Shown: positions 20,127 through 28,510 of the stretch, piece by piece
Numbering within the stretch: the first letter of the stretch is position 1
How the letters are laid out: each line of letters starts with the position of its first letter
Assembly (NCBI GenBank): GCA_002428015.1
Contig: DIZW01000091.1
Span: forward strand, 1 to 54,571
DNA length: 54,571 bases
Reading direction: 5' to 3'
Source of the DNA: Oxalobacteraceae bacterium UBA6018
GTDB lineage: Bacteria > Pseudomonadota > Gammaproteobacteria > Burkholderiales > Burkholderiaceae_D
Made by a program: the position numbers and the translations under genes
The notes under the pieces: generated by a model
What the model was told of the DNA's origin: nothing
The model's database searches: none
The model's input: only the letters and a program-made list of their open reading frames with translations

Positions 20127-21056
20127 TTAATCGACCTGCTCGAGAAAGCGCGCCAAGGCGTGGCGCGCGGTCGGCTCGGTCAGCATCGGCGCGTGGCCGA
20201 CCCCGGGCACTTCGACGTATTGCATGGCGGGCGCGGCGCGCAGCATGTGGACTGCCTGCTCCTGCTCCACCAGGTCCGACAGGGCGCCGCGCACCAGCAG
20301 CGTGGGGCGGCGCCGCGTCAGCACCCGAAAGCCCATGCGGGTGGCCCACGAGGTGGGTTTGAACTTGCCCGGCTCCTGGGGCGGCGCGACCTTGTGGTCG
20401 TAGCGCAGCACCAGCTGCCCCTGCTCGTTCTCGATGAAGGCGCGGCGCGCCCACTTGCTCCACTCTTCCATGCTATTGGCCGGAAAGGCGCCCTGGTTGA
20501 TGCTCATGATGTAATCGGTGGCCTCTTCCCACGAGCGCAACTGCGCGTGCTTGCCAGCGTAGCCGGCGATGCGCGCCAGGCCGCGCCGCGACAGCACCGG
20601 ACCGACGTCGTTGAGGATCGCCGCGGCTACCAGCCCAAGGTGGCGCAGGGCCAGGTTCATGGTGATGATGCCGCCCATCGAGGTGCCGACGAACACGGCG
20701 CGCGCGATGCCCAGGTCGCGCGCCAGCTTGACCATGTCGCCGACGTAGGTCGCGGCGTTGTAGTGGCCGGGATCGGGGTCGCGCGCGGAGCGTCCACGCC
20801 CGCGCACGTCCACCGCCAGCACGCGCCGGCCGCGGCTGGCGATCCAGGGCGCGAGCTCGTCGAAGTCGGCCGAGTTGCGGGTCAGGCCGTGGATGCAGAT
20901 GACCGGCAGGCGCGCTGGCCCGCCCAGCGAGTGGTAGTCGCGCGCGTACAGGCCCAGGGCGTCGCTGCTGGTGTAGGTCAGGTCGGTAAAGGTGGACAAG
21001 CTCGGGCCTCGGCGAAAAATTGGGCGCGGCGCGCCAGCTTGCACAGCCGGCCGCAC
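20127..21056 (-). CDS. Alpha/beta hydrolase
   Basis: A 309-residue alpha/beta hydrolase with the oxyanion segment ICIHGLTRNSADF, a DVRGRGRSARDP loop, the nucleophile elbow GTSMGG (Ser nucleophile), acidic residue near LVRGALSDLV and the catalytic His in VPGVGHAPMLTEP. It has no clear signal peptide. Such enzymes cleave esters, lactones or C-C bonds of small molecules. The start is uncertain: the frame opens at a GTG (21056), but homology seems to begin around the TTG near 21000 (LSTFTDLTY), and no ATG lies near. Its place between the TonB receptor and the binding protein suggests it processes the imported compound. Confidence 0.85.
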   Translation of the reverse strand: MRPAVQAGAPRPIFRRGPSLSTFTDLTYTSSDALGLYARDYHSLGGPARLPVICIHGLTRNSADFDELAPWIASRGRRVLAVDVRGRGRSARDPDPGHYNAATYVGDMVKLARDLGIARAVFVGTSMGGIITMNLALRHLGLVAAAILNDVGPVLSRRGLARIAGYAGKHAQLRSWEEATDYIMSINQGAFPANSMEEWSKWARRAFIENEQGQLVLRYDHKVAPPQEPGKFKPTSWATRMGFRVLTRRRPTLLVRGALSDLVEQEQAVHMLRAAPAMQYVEVPGVGHAPMLTEPTARHALARFLEQVD

Positions 21057-21153
21057 CGCGTAGTCGTCGTTATGTCGCTCCGGCCGGACCCGCGCGCATG
21101 GCGCAGGTTCCGGTCCGGATGCCGCGGGCCGATCACGGGCCGGCGGCGCTTCC

Positions 21154-21186
21154 CTGTCGCGCGCGGCGACGTGCCGCGCGCGACAG
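21154..21186. other. Strong GC hairpin just after the TonB receptor stop
   Basis: A 14-base perfect inverted repeat (CTGTCGCGCGCGGC at 21154-21167, GCCGCGCGCGACAG at 21173-21186) with a five-base loop begins three bases after the receptor stop codon on the minus strand. There is no following T-run, so it is not a standard terminator. It could protect the receptor mRNA 3' end or attenuate transcription into the hydrolase and transporter genes. Confidence 0.7.
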
Positions 21187-21189
21187 CCA

Positions 21190-23490
21190 TCAGAAGCGGT
21201 AATCCAGGGTCGCCGCCACCGTGCGCGGGTTGCCGTAGAACGCGGTCAGCGTGCCCTCCTTGCCCAGGGTCGGGAACAGGTAGCCGCCGGTCTTGTAGTG
21301 CTTGTCGCTGAGGTTGCGGCCGTGCAGGGCGGCGCGCACCTTGCCGTCGGCGCGGGTCCAGATCACGCTCGCGTTCCACAGGCTGTAGCCCGGCTGGTCG
21401 AGAATCGAGTGGGTCTCGAACTGGTTGGTGGCGCTCTTGTAGGCGACGTCGGCCGCCAGCGTGACCTTGCCCGGGGTGCTCATCAGCGGCATCGGGATGT
21501 CGTAGCTGGCGCGCAGGTTGGCCGAGTTCTTCGGGGTGTTCTGGAATACCCGGTTGTCGGCCTGGTTGACGCCGGCGACGATGTACTCGGTGTAGCGGGC
21601 GTTGATGTGGCTATACATCCCGGTCACCATGAAGGCGTCGGTCACGCGCGCGCTGCCTTCGATCTCGAGGCCGTCGATGTGGGCCTTGCCGGCGTTGGTG
21701 GTAACGCCGGCGAAGCTGTCGTCCTTGCCGTCGCCGTTGGTGTCGATCGCCACCGAGCCGGGAATCTGCACGTCCTTGTAATCGCTGTGGAACAGCGCGA
21801 TGTTGGTCAGGTAGCGCCCGCCCAGGTAGGCCGATTTCAGGCCCAGCTCGAGCGTGTCGATGGTCTCCGGACGGTAGCCCGCTTCGGCCTGGGCCAGGCT
21901 GATCTTGGTGCCGACCACGTTCAGGCGCGGATCGAAGCCGCCGCCCTTGAAGCCGCGCGCCCAGCTGGCGTACAGGTTCTGCTCGGCCGAGAGTTTGTAG
22001 GCCAGGCCGATCTTGGGCGTGAACTTCTTGTCGGAGCGGTGCAGTTCGCCGCGGGTGAAGTCGGTGTCGGGGCGGAACAGGACCGCGCCCGGATTGCCCA
22101 TGGCGGGCGAGCCGGCGCCGCCGAAGTAAATCTGGCGCAGGATGGTGGCGTCGCGCTTGTCGACCGTGTAGCGCCCGCCCAGGTCCAGGCTGAGGGCGTC
22201 GTCGATCTTGTAGTTGCCGTCGGCGAAAACGGCCCAGGCGTGGGTGTCGATGTCGCCCTTGGTGAAGGTGGAGGTGGGGACGGCGCCGGCCAGGATGGTG
22301 TCGAACTCGTCGAAGGCGTTGGCGTTGATGTAGTACAGGCCGGCCACGCCCTGCAGCTGGTCGCCGGTGTAGGTGAACTGGAACTCCTGGCTGAACTGGC
22401 GGTTCTTGTACAGCGCCGGCACCTCGAAGTCCACCACCGCCAACGAATCGAAGTCGATCGGCGCGTAGGACTTGTCGCGCCGGCCCGAGGTGATCGACTT
22501 GAACGAGAGCTGGTCGTTGATGGTGTATTCGACCAGCGCCGACAGGCCGTAGGCCTTGACCTCCTGCTCGTGGCCGAGCGCGCGGGTGAGCTCGGCCTGG
22601 GTGTCGTAGACGTTGTCCAGGATAGGCGCGCCGCTGGTGCGTCCGACCAGCAGCCGGTGGCCGTTGCGCGGGTCCGAGTCGTCCTTGGTCAGGTCGCCGC
22701 TGATCCGGATGAACAATGCGGTGCTGGGCATGAACTCGGCCGACAGGCGCGCCGCGGTGACGTCCTTGTCGTAGTTGTCCTGGCCGGTGGTGAGGTTGTG
22801 GCCGAAGCCGTTGCGCTTGAAGCGGGCGATGGCGCCGCCGATGCGCGCGCCTTCCGACAGCGGGGTGCTGGCGGTGACGACCAGGTCTTTCTCGCCATAG
22901 TCGCCGAGCGTGGCGCGCAGGCACACGTCGGGCTTCGGGCCCAGCTTGCGGGTCACGTACTTGACCGCGCCGCCAATGGTGTTGCGCCCGTACAGCGTGC
23001 CTTGCGGGCCGCGCAGGACCTCGATGCGCTCGACGTCGTAGATGTCGGTGATGGCCGCCTGCGGGCGCGCCAGGTAGATGTCGTCGAGGTAGATGCCGAC
23101 CCCCGGCTCGAACCCGGCCAGCGGGTCTTGCTGGCCGACCCCGCGCATGAACGCGGTCAGCGTGGTGTTGGTGGCGCGCGAGGCTTTCAGGGTGGTGTTG
23201 GGCAGCGCGGTGGCCAGGTCGGTGACGTCGGTGACGCCCTGCTTGGAGAGCTGGTCGGCGGTGAACGCGGTCACCGAGACCGGCACGTCCTGCAGCGTCT
23301 CCTCGCGCCGGCGCGCGGTCACCTTGACCACGCCGGCGTCGATCGGCGCGGCGGCGTCGGCCGGCGCCGCGGCCGGGGTGTCGGCCGCCGTGGCCTGGGC
23401 GTGGGCACTGCCGAGCGCGCCGCCGGACAGGGCCAGCAGGGCCGCGCACGAGCGGCTCAGCAGTTTACGTTTTTTGGTGGTAAGACGCAT
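21190..23490 (-). CDS. TonB-dependent outer-membrane receptor
   Basis: The 766-residue protein has a signal peptide (about residues 1-32, ending GSAHAQA), a plug domain starting with VVKVTARRREETLQDVPVSVTAFTADQL (TonB box and plug), VERIEVLRGPQGTLYGRNTIGGAV, then a beta-barrel ending with the typical aromatic C-terminal residue (ATLDYRF). It would import a large or scarce ligand across the outer membrane with energy from TonB/ExbBD. The start at 23490 follows AAGGAGACCTGCC; a longer frame from 23601 would cover the operator and lacks a site. This receptor class (RREETLQDVP) is linked more often to organic substrates than to siderophores. First gene of the cluster, divergent from the LysR gene. 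Confidence 0.94.
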   Translation of the reverse strand: MRLTTKKRKLLSRSCAALLALSGGALGSAHAQATAADTPAAAPADAAAPIDAGVVKVTARRREETLQDVPVSVTAFTADQLSKQGVTDVTDLATALPNTTLKASRATNTTLTAFMRGVGQQDPLAGFEPGVGIYLDDIYLARPQAAITDIYDVERIEVLRGPQGTLYGRNTIGGAVKYVTRKLGPKPDVCLRATLGDYGEKDLVVTASTPLSEGARIGGAIARFKRNGFGHNLTTGQDNYDKDVTAARLSAEFMPSTALFIRISGDLTKDDSDPRNGHRLLVGRTSGAPILDNVYDTQAELTRALGHEQEVKAYGLSALVEYTINDQLSFKSITSGRRDKSYAPIDFDSLAVVDFEVPALYKNRQFSQEFQFTYTGDQLQGVAGLYYINANAFDEFDTILAGAVPTSTFTKGDIDTHAWAVFADGNYKIDDALSLDLGGRYTVDKRDATILRQIYFGGAGSPAMGNPGAVLFRPDTDFTRGELHRSDKKFTPKIGLAYKLSAEQNLYASWARGFKGGGFDPRLNVVGTKISLAQAEAGYRPETIDTLELGLKSAYLGGRYLTNIALFHSDYKDVQIPGSVAIDTNGDGKDDSFAGVTTNAGKAHIDGLEIEGSARVTDAFMVTGMYSHINARYTEYIVAGVNQADNRVFQNTPKNSANLRASYDIPMPLMSTPGKVTLAADVAYKSATNQFETHSILDQPGYSLWNASVIWTRADGKVRAALHGRNLSDKHYKTGGYLFPTLGKEGTLTAFYGNPRTVAATLDYRF

Positions 23491-23594
23491 GGCAGGTCTC
23501 CTTGATTTTGTTCCGTGGGGGCAGGGCGAATCGCAACGGCATGCAGTGTGCTCTTGTTTTTTTGTCTTTGAAAGATGACAACATGCGCACCGGG

Positions 23595-23610
23595 TGTGCA
23601 TAAATGCACA
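23595..23610. promoter_or_regulatory. Palindromic operator candidate 1 (TonB receptor/LysR divergent region)
   Basis: TGTGCATAAATGCACA is a perfect 16-base palindrome (seven-base arms, AA centre). It lies about 105 bases upstream of the receptor start and shares TGTGCA-N4-YGCACA with the second palindrome at 23725-23740. An overlapping imperfect dyad (TGCGCAC...GTGTGCA, 23584-23600) adjoins it. Confidence 0.6.
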
Positions 23611-23722
23611 GGCCGCTCCCTCATAGGAGAGCGGCGGCGGCGCTGTTGTTTTTGTTGGTGATCGTGATAGTTATTGCGCAAGATCAAGCGTGCCCGGCCG
23701 TTGTGTGGCATTTCTTACACGG

Positions 23723-23742
23723 GCTGTGCAGACGCGCACAGC
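23723..23742. promoter_or_regulatory. Palindromic operator candidate 2 (close to the LysR gene start)
   Basis: GCTGTGC and GCACAGC form perfect seven-base arms around a six-base spacer, 31 bases before the LysR-family ATG. The core TGTGCA-N4-CGCACA repeats the pattern of the palindrome at 23595-23610. Its position suits autoregulation by the adjacent LysR protein. Confidence 0.6.
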
Positions 23743-23773
23743 GAACCGTGGCTTTTTTGCTAGAGTTGACGCT

Positions 23774-24718
23774 ATGACCACCTTGCCGGAGTGGACGGAC
23801 TTGCGATTTTTCCTGGAGCTTGCGCGCGCCGGGACGCTGTCGGGCGCCTCGCGCCGGCTCGAGGTCGAGCACACCACGGTGGCGCGCCGCATCGACCGCC
23901 TCGAGACGCAGCTGGGCAGCACCCTGTTCGACCGCAGCCGCGAGGGCTACGAACTGACTGAACTGGGCCATGCCCTGCTGCCGCATGCCGAGGCGATGGA
24001 AAGCGCGGCCTTGGCCGCCGCCGAGCAGCTGTCGGGCACCGAGGTGTCGCTGCATGGCGTGGTGCGCCTGGGGGTGCCCGAGCTGTTCGGCGTGCGCGTG
24101 GTGGCGCCGGTGCTGGCCGGTATGCTGCAGGCCAATCCCGAGCTGAACGTGGACCTGCTGGTGCTGCCGCGCTTCGCCAACCTGGCCAACCGCGAGGCCG
24201 ACCTGGGCGTCATGCTCGATCCGCCCACGACCGGGCGCTACATGATCGCCAAGCTGTGCGTCTTCCGGCTGTACCTGTACGCGGCGCCGGCCTACCTGGC
24301 GCGGCACCGGCCGATCGGCACCCGCGCCGACCTGGCCCAGCACGACTTCGTCGACTACGTGCAGGACCGGCTGGCCAGCCGCGAACTGAGCTACCTGGAC
24401 GAGCTGGGATTCACGCCGCGCCGGCGCATGTGCTGCACCGGCATGCCGGCCCAGATCGAGGCGGCGGCCATGGGGATGGGGCTGATCATGGCGCCGCCCT
24501 ACGCGGTGCCCGACGATGGGCGCCTGGTGCGGGTGTTGGGCGAGTTCTTCGCCGAGCGCTCGTTCTGGCTGGCCGCGCCGACCGACCTATACCGGCTGCA
24601 GCGGGTGCGCGCGGTGTGGAATCTGCTGCGCGATTTCGCCGACCGCCAGCCGGATCTGTTCATGCATGCCGGCGACGGCGCGGCGGCGCCGGCGCGCGCG
24701 CGGCTGGTCCGAGCCTGA
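23774..24718 (+). CDS. LysR-family transcriptional regulator
   Basis: The 314-residue regulator has a winged helix-turn-helix at residues about 7-66 (LRFFLELARAGTLSGASRRLEVEHTTVARRIDRLETQLGSTLFDRSREGYELTELG, here cited only in part of its length) and a LysR effector-binding domain after residue 95. The arrangement with VEHTTVARRI in the recognition helix is that of the LysR subgroup often annotated next to transport or catabolic genes. The ATG at 23774 is preferred; an in-frame extension to 23690 would run through the palindrome at 23723-23742. It is divergent from the TonB receptor and probably controls the 15180-23490 cluster in response to the imported compound. Confidence 0.92.
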   Translation: MTTLPEWTDLRFFLELARAGTLSGASRRLEVEHTTVARRIDRLETQLGSTLFDRSREGYELTELGHALLPHAEAMESAALAAAEQLSGTEVSLHGVVRLGVPELFGVRVVAPVLAGMLQANPELNVDLLVLPRFANLANREADLGVMLDPPTTGRYMIAKLCVFRLYLYAAPAYLARHRPIGTRADLAQHDFVDYVQDRLASRELSYLDELGFTPRRRMCCTGMPAQIEAAAMGMGLIMAPPYAVPDDGRLVRVLGEFFAERSFWLAAPTDLYRLQRVRAVWNLLRDFADRQPDLFMHAGDGAAAPARARLVRA

Positions 24719-24747
24719 ACCTGCGCCCGCGCCGATCAGGCAGCGGC

Positions 24748-25134
24748 TCAGTCGTGGCAGCACACGCACAGCTTGTTGCCATCGACGTCGCGCACGTAGG
24801 CGCCGTAGTACTTGTCGTGGTACTGCGGGCGCAAGCCGGGCGGGCCCTCGCTGCGGCCGCCGTTGGCCAGCGCGGCCGCGTATGCGCGATCGACCGCGGC
24901 GCGCGACGGCGCCAGCAGGGCCGTCATCTGGCCGTTGCCGGTGGCGTGGGGCTGGCCGTCGAACGGACGTCCGATCAGGAACAGCGGGCGCGCCTGGCCG
25001 GGCTTCATCCAGGCCGCCCAGCCCGCGGCGGGATCGGCGAACTTGAGCTGCAAATCCAGCTCGGCCATCAACGACTGGTAGAAAGCGAAGGCCGGCTCGA
25101 ATGCGCCGACCCCGATGAACACGTGTGAAATCAT
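24748..25134 (-). CDS. VOC (glyoxalase/bleomycin-resistance fold) family protein
   Basis: The 128-residue protein fits the vicinal oxygen chelate fold: HVFIGVGAFEPAFAFYQSLMAELD opens the first beta-alpha-beta module, and YYGAYVRDVDGNKLCVC closes the second, with candidate metal ligands His4 and an acidic residue near the end. Substrate is not predictable. Its ATG overlaps the stop of the upstream GNAT-like gene (ATGA at 25131-25134), so both are likely co-translated. Confidence 0.85.
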   Translation of the reverse strand: MISHVFIGVGAFEPAFAFYQSLMAELDLQLKFADPAAGWAAWMKPGQARPLFLIGRPFDGQPHATGNGQMTALLAPSRAAVDRAYAAALANGGRSEGPPGLRPQYHDKYYGAYVRDVDGNKLCVCCHD

Positions 25135-26270
25135 GGATTGTCCTTGAAGGGATTGCGTTCGTTGAGCTCATCGATGTAGGCCTCGACGCCGCCGTTTTCG
25201 CGCGCCAGGAAGCGCTCGATGGCGTCCGAGAAGGCCGGGTGCGCGAGCCAGTGCGCGGACCAGGTTTCGGTCGGCAAAAAGCCGCGCGCCATCTTGTGCT
25301 CGCCCTGGGCGCCGCCTTCGAACACGGCGATTTTCCGCTCGATGCAAAATTCCAGCGGCTGGTAGTAGGCGGTCTCGAAGTGCAGGCAGGGCACGTGCTG
25401 CAGCTCGCCCCAGTAGCGCCCGAACAGGGTGGTGCGGTCGTGGATCACCAGCGAGGCGGCGATCGCCTTGCCTTCGCGCTCGGCGATCACGAGCAGGATA
25501 TTGTGCGGCATGGCGCGCCCGATGCGCTCGAAGAAGTCCAGGTTCAGGTAGGGCGTGGAGTGGTGCGCCTGGTAGGTACGCTGGTAGCAGCGGTTGAACA
25601 GGCGCCAGTCGCAGGCGGTGGCGTCGGCGCCGCGCACGCGGCGCAGCGTCACCCCGGCCTCCATCACCTTGCGGCGCTCGGCGCGGATGTTCTTGCGCTT
25701 CTTTTTCTCCAGGGTGGACAGGAAGTCCTCGAAGTCGCGGTAACCGGCGTTAAGCCAATGGAACTGGACGCCGCGGCGCAGCATATAGCCCGCCTCGGCC
25801 AGCTGGCGCGCCTGGTCCTCGGGCGGGTACAGGATGTGGGTGGACGAGACCTCGGAAGCCTGCTGGGTTTTGCGCAGCACGGCGATCAGGGCCGCGCGCG
25901 CGTGCGCGTCACGCGCCAGCAGGCGCGGGCCGGTGACCGGGGTGAACGGGATCGCCGAGAGCAGCTTGGGGTAGTACTCGACCCCGTTGCGGTGGTAGGC
26001 GTCGGCCCAGGCCCAGTCGAACACGTATTCGCCGTAGGAGTGCATCTTGACGTACAGCGGCATGGCCGCAGCCAGCAGGTCGCCGTCGTACAGGGCGATG
26101 AATTGCGGCTGCCAGCCGGTGTCCGCGCTGGCGCTGCCCGATTCGTGCAGGGCGTCGAGAAAGGCGTACGACAGGAAGGGGTTGGCCTTGTCCTGGAGCG
26201 CGACCAGGCCGTCCCAGGCCGCCTGGCCGAGCTCGGACATGGAGGAAGCGATATGCGTGCGATAATTCAT
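25131..26270 (-). CDS. GNAT-like protein of the COG3146/DUF482 family
   Basis: The 379-residue protein matches the conserved family sometimes labelled peptidoglycan biosynthesis-related N-acyltransferase (COG3146). Features are NPFLSYAFLDALHESGSA near the start, YGEYVFDWAWADAYHRNGVEYYPKLLSAIPFTPVTGPRLL, a basic KKKRKNIRAERRKV segment and LHFETAYYQPLEFCIERKIAVFEGGAQGEHKMARGF near the end (quoted in pieces of the family pattern). Its biochemical role is not established. Three in-frame ATG codons lie upstream; the one at 26270 (MNYRTHIASSM) is chosen because conservation should begin there, but the ribosome binding site is weak. Divergent from nadE. Confidence 0.8.
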   Translation of the reverse strand: MNYRTHIASSMSELGQAAWDGLVALQDKANPFLSYAFLDALHESGSASADTGWQPQFIALYDGDLLAAAMPLYVKMHSYGEYVFDWAWADAYHRNGVEYYPKLLSAIPFTPVTGPRLLARDAHARAALIAVLRKTQQASEVSSTHILYPPEDQARQLAEAGYMLRRGVQFHWLNAGYRDFEDFLSTLEKKKRKNIRAERRKVMEAGVTLRRVRGADATACDWRLFNRCYQRTYQAHHSTPYLNLDFFERIGRAMPHNILLVIAEREGKAIAASLVIHDRTTLFGRYWGELQHVPCLHFETAYYQPLEFCIERKIAVFEGGAQGEHKMARGFLPTETWSAHWLAHPAFSDAIERFLARENGGVEAYIDELNERNPFKDNP

Positions 26271-26382
26271 TCTTGTCGAATCGGTGACTTCATGCCAATG
26301 CATTCTACGCAAAAACGCGTCCGACGTTTGCCGGCCTGGACTGGCGCACCGCCCCGCCCACCCCATACTCAAGCAGAGCGCG

Positions 26383-28389
26383 ATGAAAAACGATTTCTTT
26401 AACCTCTATTCGCATGACTTCGCCCGCGTGGCCGTGGCCACGCCGCGCTGCCGGATCGCCGACCCCGATTTCAACGCCGCCGAGACCATCGCGCTGGCGC
26501 GCCAGGCCCAGGCCGAGGGCGCGGCCCTGGTGGCCTTTCCCGAACTGGGCCTGGCGGCCTACACCTGCGACGACCTGTTCCAGCAGCGCGCCTTGCTGGA
26601 CGCCTGCGAGCGCGCGCTCGGCGCCATCGTGGTCGCGTCGGCCGAGCTGACCCTGGCGCTGGTGGTCGGCCTGCCGCTGCGGGTCGGGCATCAGCTGTTC
26701 AACTGCGCCGCGGTGGTCGCGCGCGGGCGCGTGCAGGGCATCGTCCCGAAAAGCTATCTGCCGAACTACGGCGAATTCTACGAAGCGCGCCAGTTCAGCG
26801 CGGCCGACTGCGCGGCGCAGGCCACGGTGCGCCTGTTCGAGCACGACGTGCCGTTCGGCGCCGGCCTGCTGTTCGAGGCGGCCGACCTGCCGCTGCTGCG
26901 CTTTCACGTCGAGATCTGCGAGGACGTGTGGGTGCCGATTCCGCCTTCCTCGTTCGCCGCGCTGGCCGGCGCCACGGTGCTGGTCAACCTGTCGGCGTCG
27001 AACGTATTGGTGGGCAAGAGCGGCTACCGCCACCAGCTGGTGGCGCAGCAGTCGGCGCGCTGCCTGGCCGCCTACCTGTACACCAGCGCCGGGCTGGGCG
27101 AATCGTCCACCGACATGGGCTGGGACGGCCAGGCGCTGATCTACGAGAAGGGCGAGCTGCTGGCCGAGTCCGAGCGCTTCCTGGACCGCTCGCACATCGT
27201 CTACGGCGACGTGGACCTGGAGCGGCTCTCGCGCGAGCGCTTCCACACCACCACCTTCGCCCACTCGGTGCGGCGCCACGCGGCCGAGGTGGCGGCATTC
27301 GCGGTGGTGCGCTTCACCCTCGGCATCGCGCGCAGCGGCGAGCTGCCGCTGGCGCGCGCCGTCGAGCGCTTCCCCTACGTGCCGGCCGACCCGCGCCGGC
27401 GCGACGAGCGCTGCACCGAGGTGTACAACATCCAGGTGCAGGCGCTGCTGCAGCGCCTGTCCTCGAGCGGCATGCGCAAGGTCGTGATCGGTGTCTCGGG
27501 CGGGCTCGATTCGACCCACGCGCTGCTGGTGTGCGCCAAGGCGATGGACCGGCTCGGCCTGCCGCGCTCGAACATCCTGGCCTACACCATGCCCGGCTTC
27601 GCGACCAGCGAGCGCACCTTGCGCCAGGCGCGCGAGCTGATGGCGGTGGTCGGCTGCACGGCGCAGGAAATCGACATCCGGCCCAGCTGCGTCCAGATGC
27701 TCAAGGACCTGGGCCACCCGTACGCCCAGGGCGAGGAAGAGTACGACATCACGTTCGAGAACGTGCAGGCCGGCGAGCGCACCAGCCACCTGTTCCGGCT
27801 GGCGAACTTCAACCAGGCGATCGTGATCGGCACCGGCGACCTGTCCGAACTGGCGCTGGGCTGGTGCACCTACGGCGTGGGCGACCACATGTCGCACTAC
27901 AATGTCAACGCCAGCGTGCCCAAGACCCTGATCAGTCACCTGGTGCGCTGGGTGGCCGACACCGGCGCGATTGGCGGCGCCGGCTCGGACGTGCTGCTGG
28001 GCGTGCTGGGCACGGAGATCAGCCCGGAGCTGGTACCTGGCAAAAGTGGCGACGCGGAGCCGGCCCAGGTCACCGAAAACGTGATCGGCCCCTACGAGCT
28101 GCAGGACTTCAACCTCTACTACATCCTGCGCTACGGTTTCGCACCATCCAAGGTGGCGTTCCTGGCGTACTCGGCTTGGCAGGAGCGGTATGCGCTGGCC
28201 GAGATCAAGCGCCACCTGGGCACCTTCGTCTACCGCTTCTTCAAGACCAGCCAGTTCAAGCGCTCGTGCGTGCCCAACGGGCCCAAGGTCGGCAATGGCG
28301 GCTCGCTGTCGCCGCGCGGGGATTGGCGCGCACCCAGCGATTCGGAAGCCACGGTCTGGCTCGAGGAATTGGGGAATATTCCCGATTGA
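26383..28389 (+). CDS. nadE: Glutamine-dependent NAD+ synthetase, long form
   Basis: NadE makes NAD+ from deamido-NAD, ATP and glutamine-derived ammonia. The 668-residue protein joins a nitrilase-type glutaminase domain (residues about 10-300) to an NAD synthetase domain. The glutaminase triad is visible: Glu54 in FPELGL, Lys in PKSYLPNYGEFYEARQF, Cys in VEICEDVWVP. The synthetase carries the pyrophosphatase loop GVSGGLDSTHALLV and GTGDLSELALGWCTYGVGDHM. This resembles the long mycobacterial-type enzyme rather than the shorter form of about 540 residues. Start at 26383 (MKNDFFNLY). It is followed by a haemerythrin-like gene and glnB. Confidence 0.96.
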   Translation: MKNDFFNLYSHDFARVAVATPRCRIADPDFNAAETIALARQAQAEGAALVAFPELGLAAYTCDDLFQQRALLDACERALGAIVVASAELTLALVVGLPLRVGHQLFNCAAVVARGRVQGIVPKSYLPNYGEFYEARQFSAADCAAQATVRLFEHDVPFGAGLLFEAADLPLLRFHVEICEDVWVPIPPSSFAALAGATVLVNLSASNVLVGKSGYRHQLVAQQSARCLAAYLYTSAGLGESSTDMGWDGQALIYEKGELLAESERFLDRSHIVYGDVDLERLSRERFHTTTFAHSVRRHAAEVAAFAVVRFTLGIARSGELPLARAVERFPYVPADPRRRDERCTEVYNIQVQALLQRLSSSGMRKVVIGVSGGLDSTHALLVCAKAMDRLGLPRSNILAYTMPGFATSERTLRQARELMAVVGCTAQEIDIRPSCVQMLKDLGHPYAQGEEEYDITFENVQAGERTSHLFRLANFNQAIVIGTGDLSELALGWCTYGVGDHMSHYNVNASVPKTLISHLVRWVADTGAIGGAGSDVLLGVLGTEISPELVPGKSGDAEPAQVTENVIGPYELQDFNLYYILRYGFAPSKVAFLAYSAWQERYALAEIKRHLGTFVYRFFKTSQFKRSCVPNGPKVGNGGSLSPRGDWRAPSDSEATVWLEELGNIPD

Positions 28390-28432
28390 AGTGTGGGGAT
28401 ACACGCCAGGCGGTATCGTCTTTTGCCTATAT

Positions 28433-28446
28433 TTGATGCACATCAA
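28433..28446. promoter_or_regulatory. Perfect FNR/Anr-type binding site
   Basis: TTGATGCACATCAA fits the consensus TTGAT-N4-ATCAA exactly. It is centred about 71 bases before the ATG of the haemerythrin-like gene and lies 44 bases after the nadE stop. Oxygen-sensing FNR-family regulators of proteobacteria use this sequence. Confidence 0.8.
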
Positions 28447-28510
28447 GCGGTTGGGATGACATACTTTCGGAACAGGTCTAGAGTAGATTTTTGACCGAGA
28501 GGAGGAAGTA

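Noticed and set aside
21298..23505. Open frame of about 735 codons opposite the TonB receptor
   Set aside because: Antisense shadow of a GC-rich gene; composition is repetitive and no family is recognisable.
28395..28425. Possible hairpin terminator after nadE (GATAC.CGCC / GGCG.GTATC)
   Set aside because: The loop would be about one base and the stem has a bulge; the following TTTT is short. Too weak to list as a terminator.
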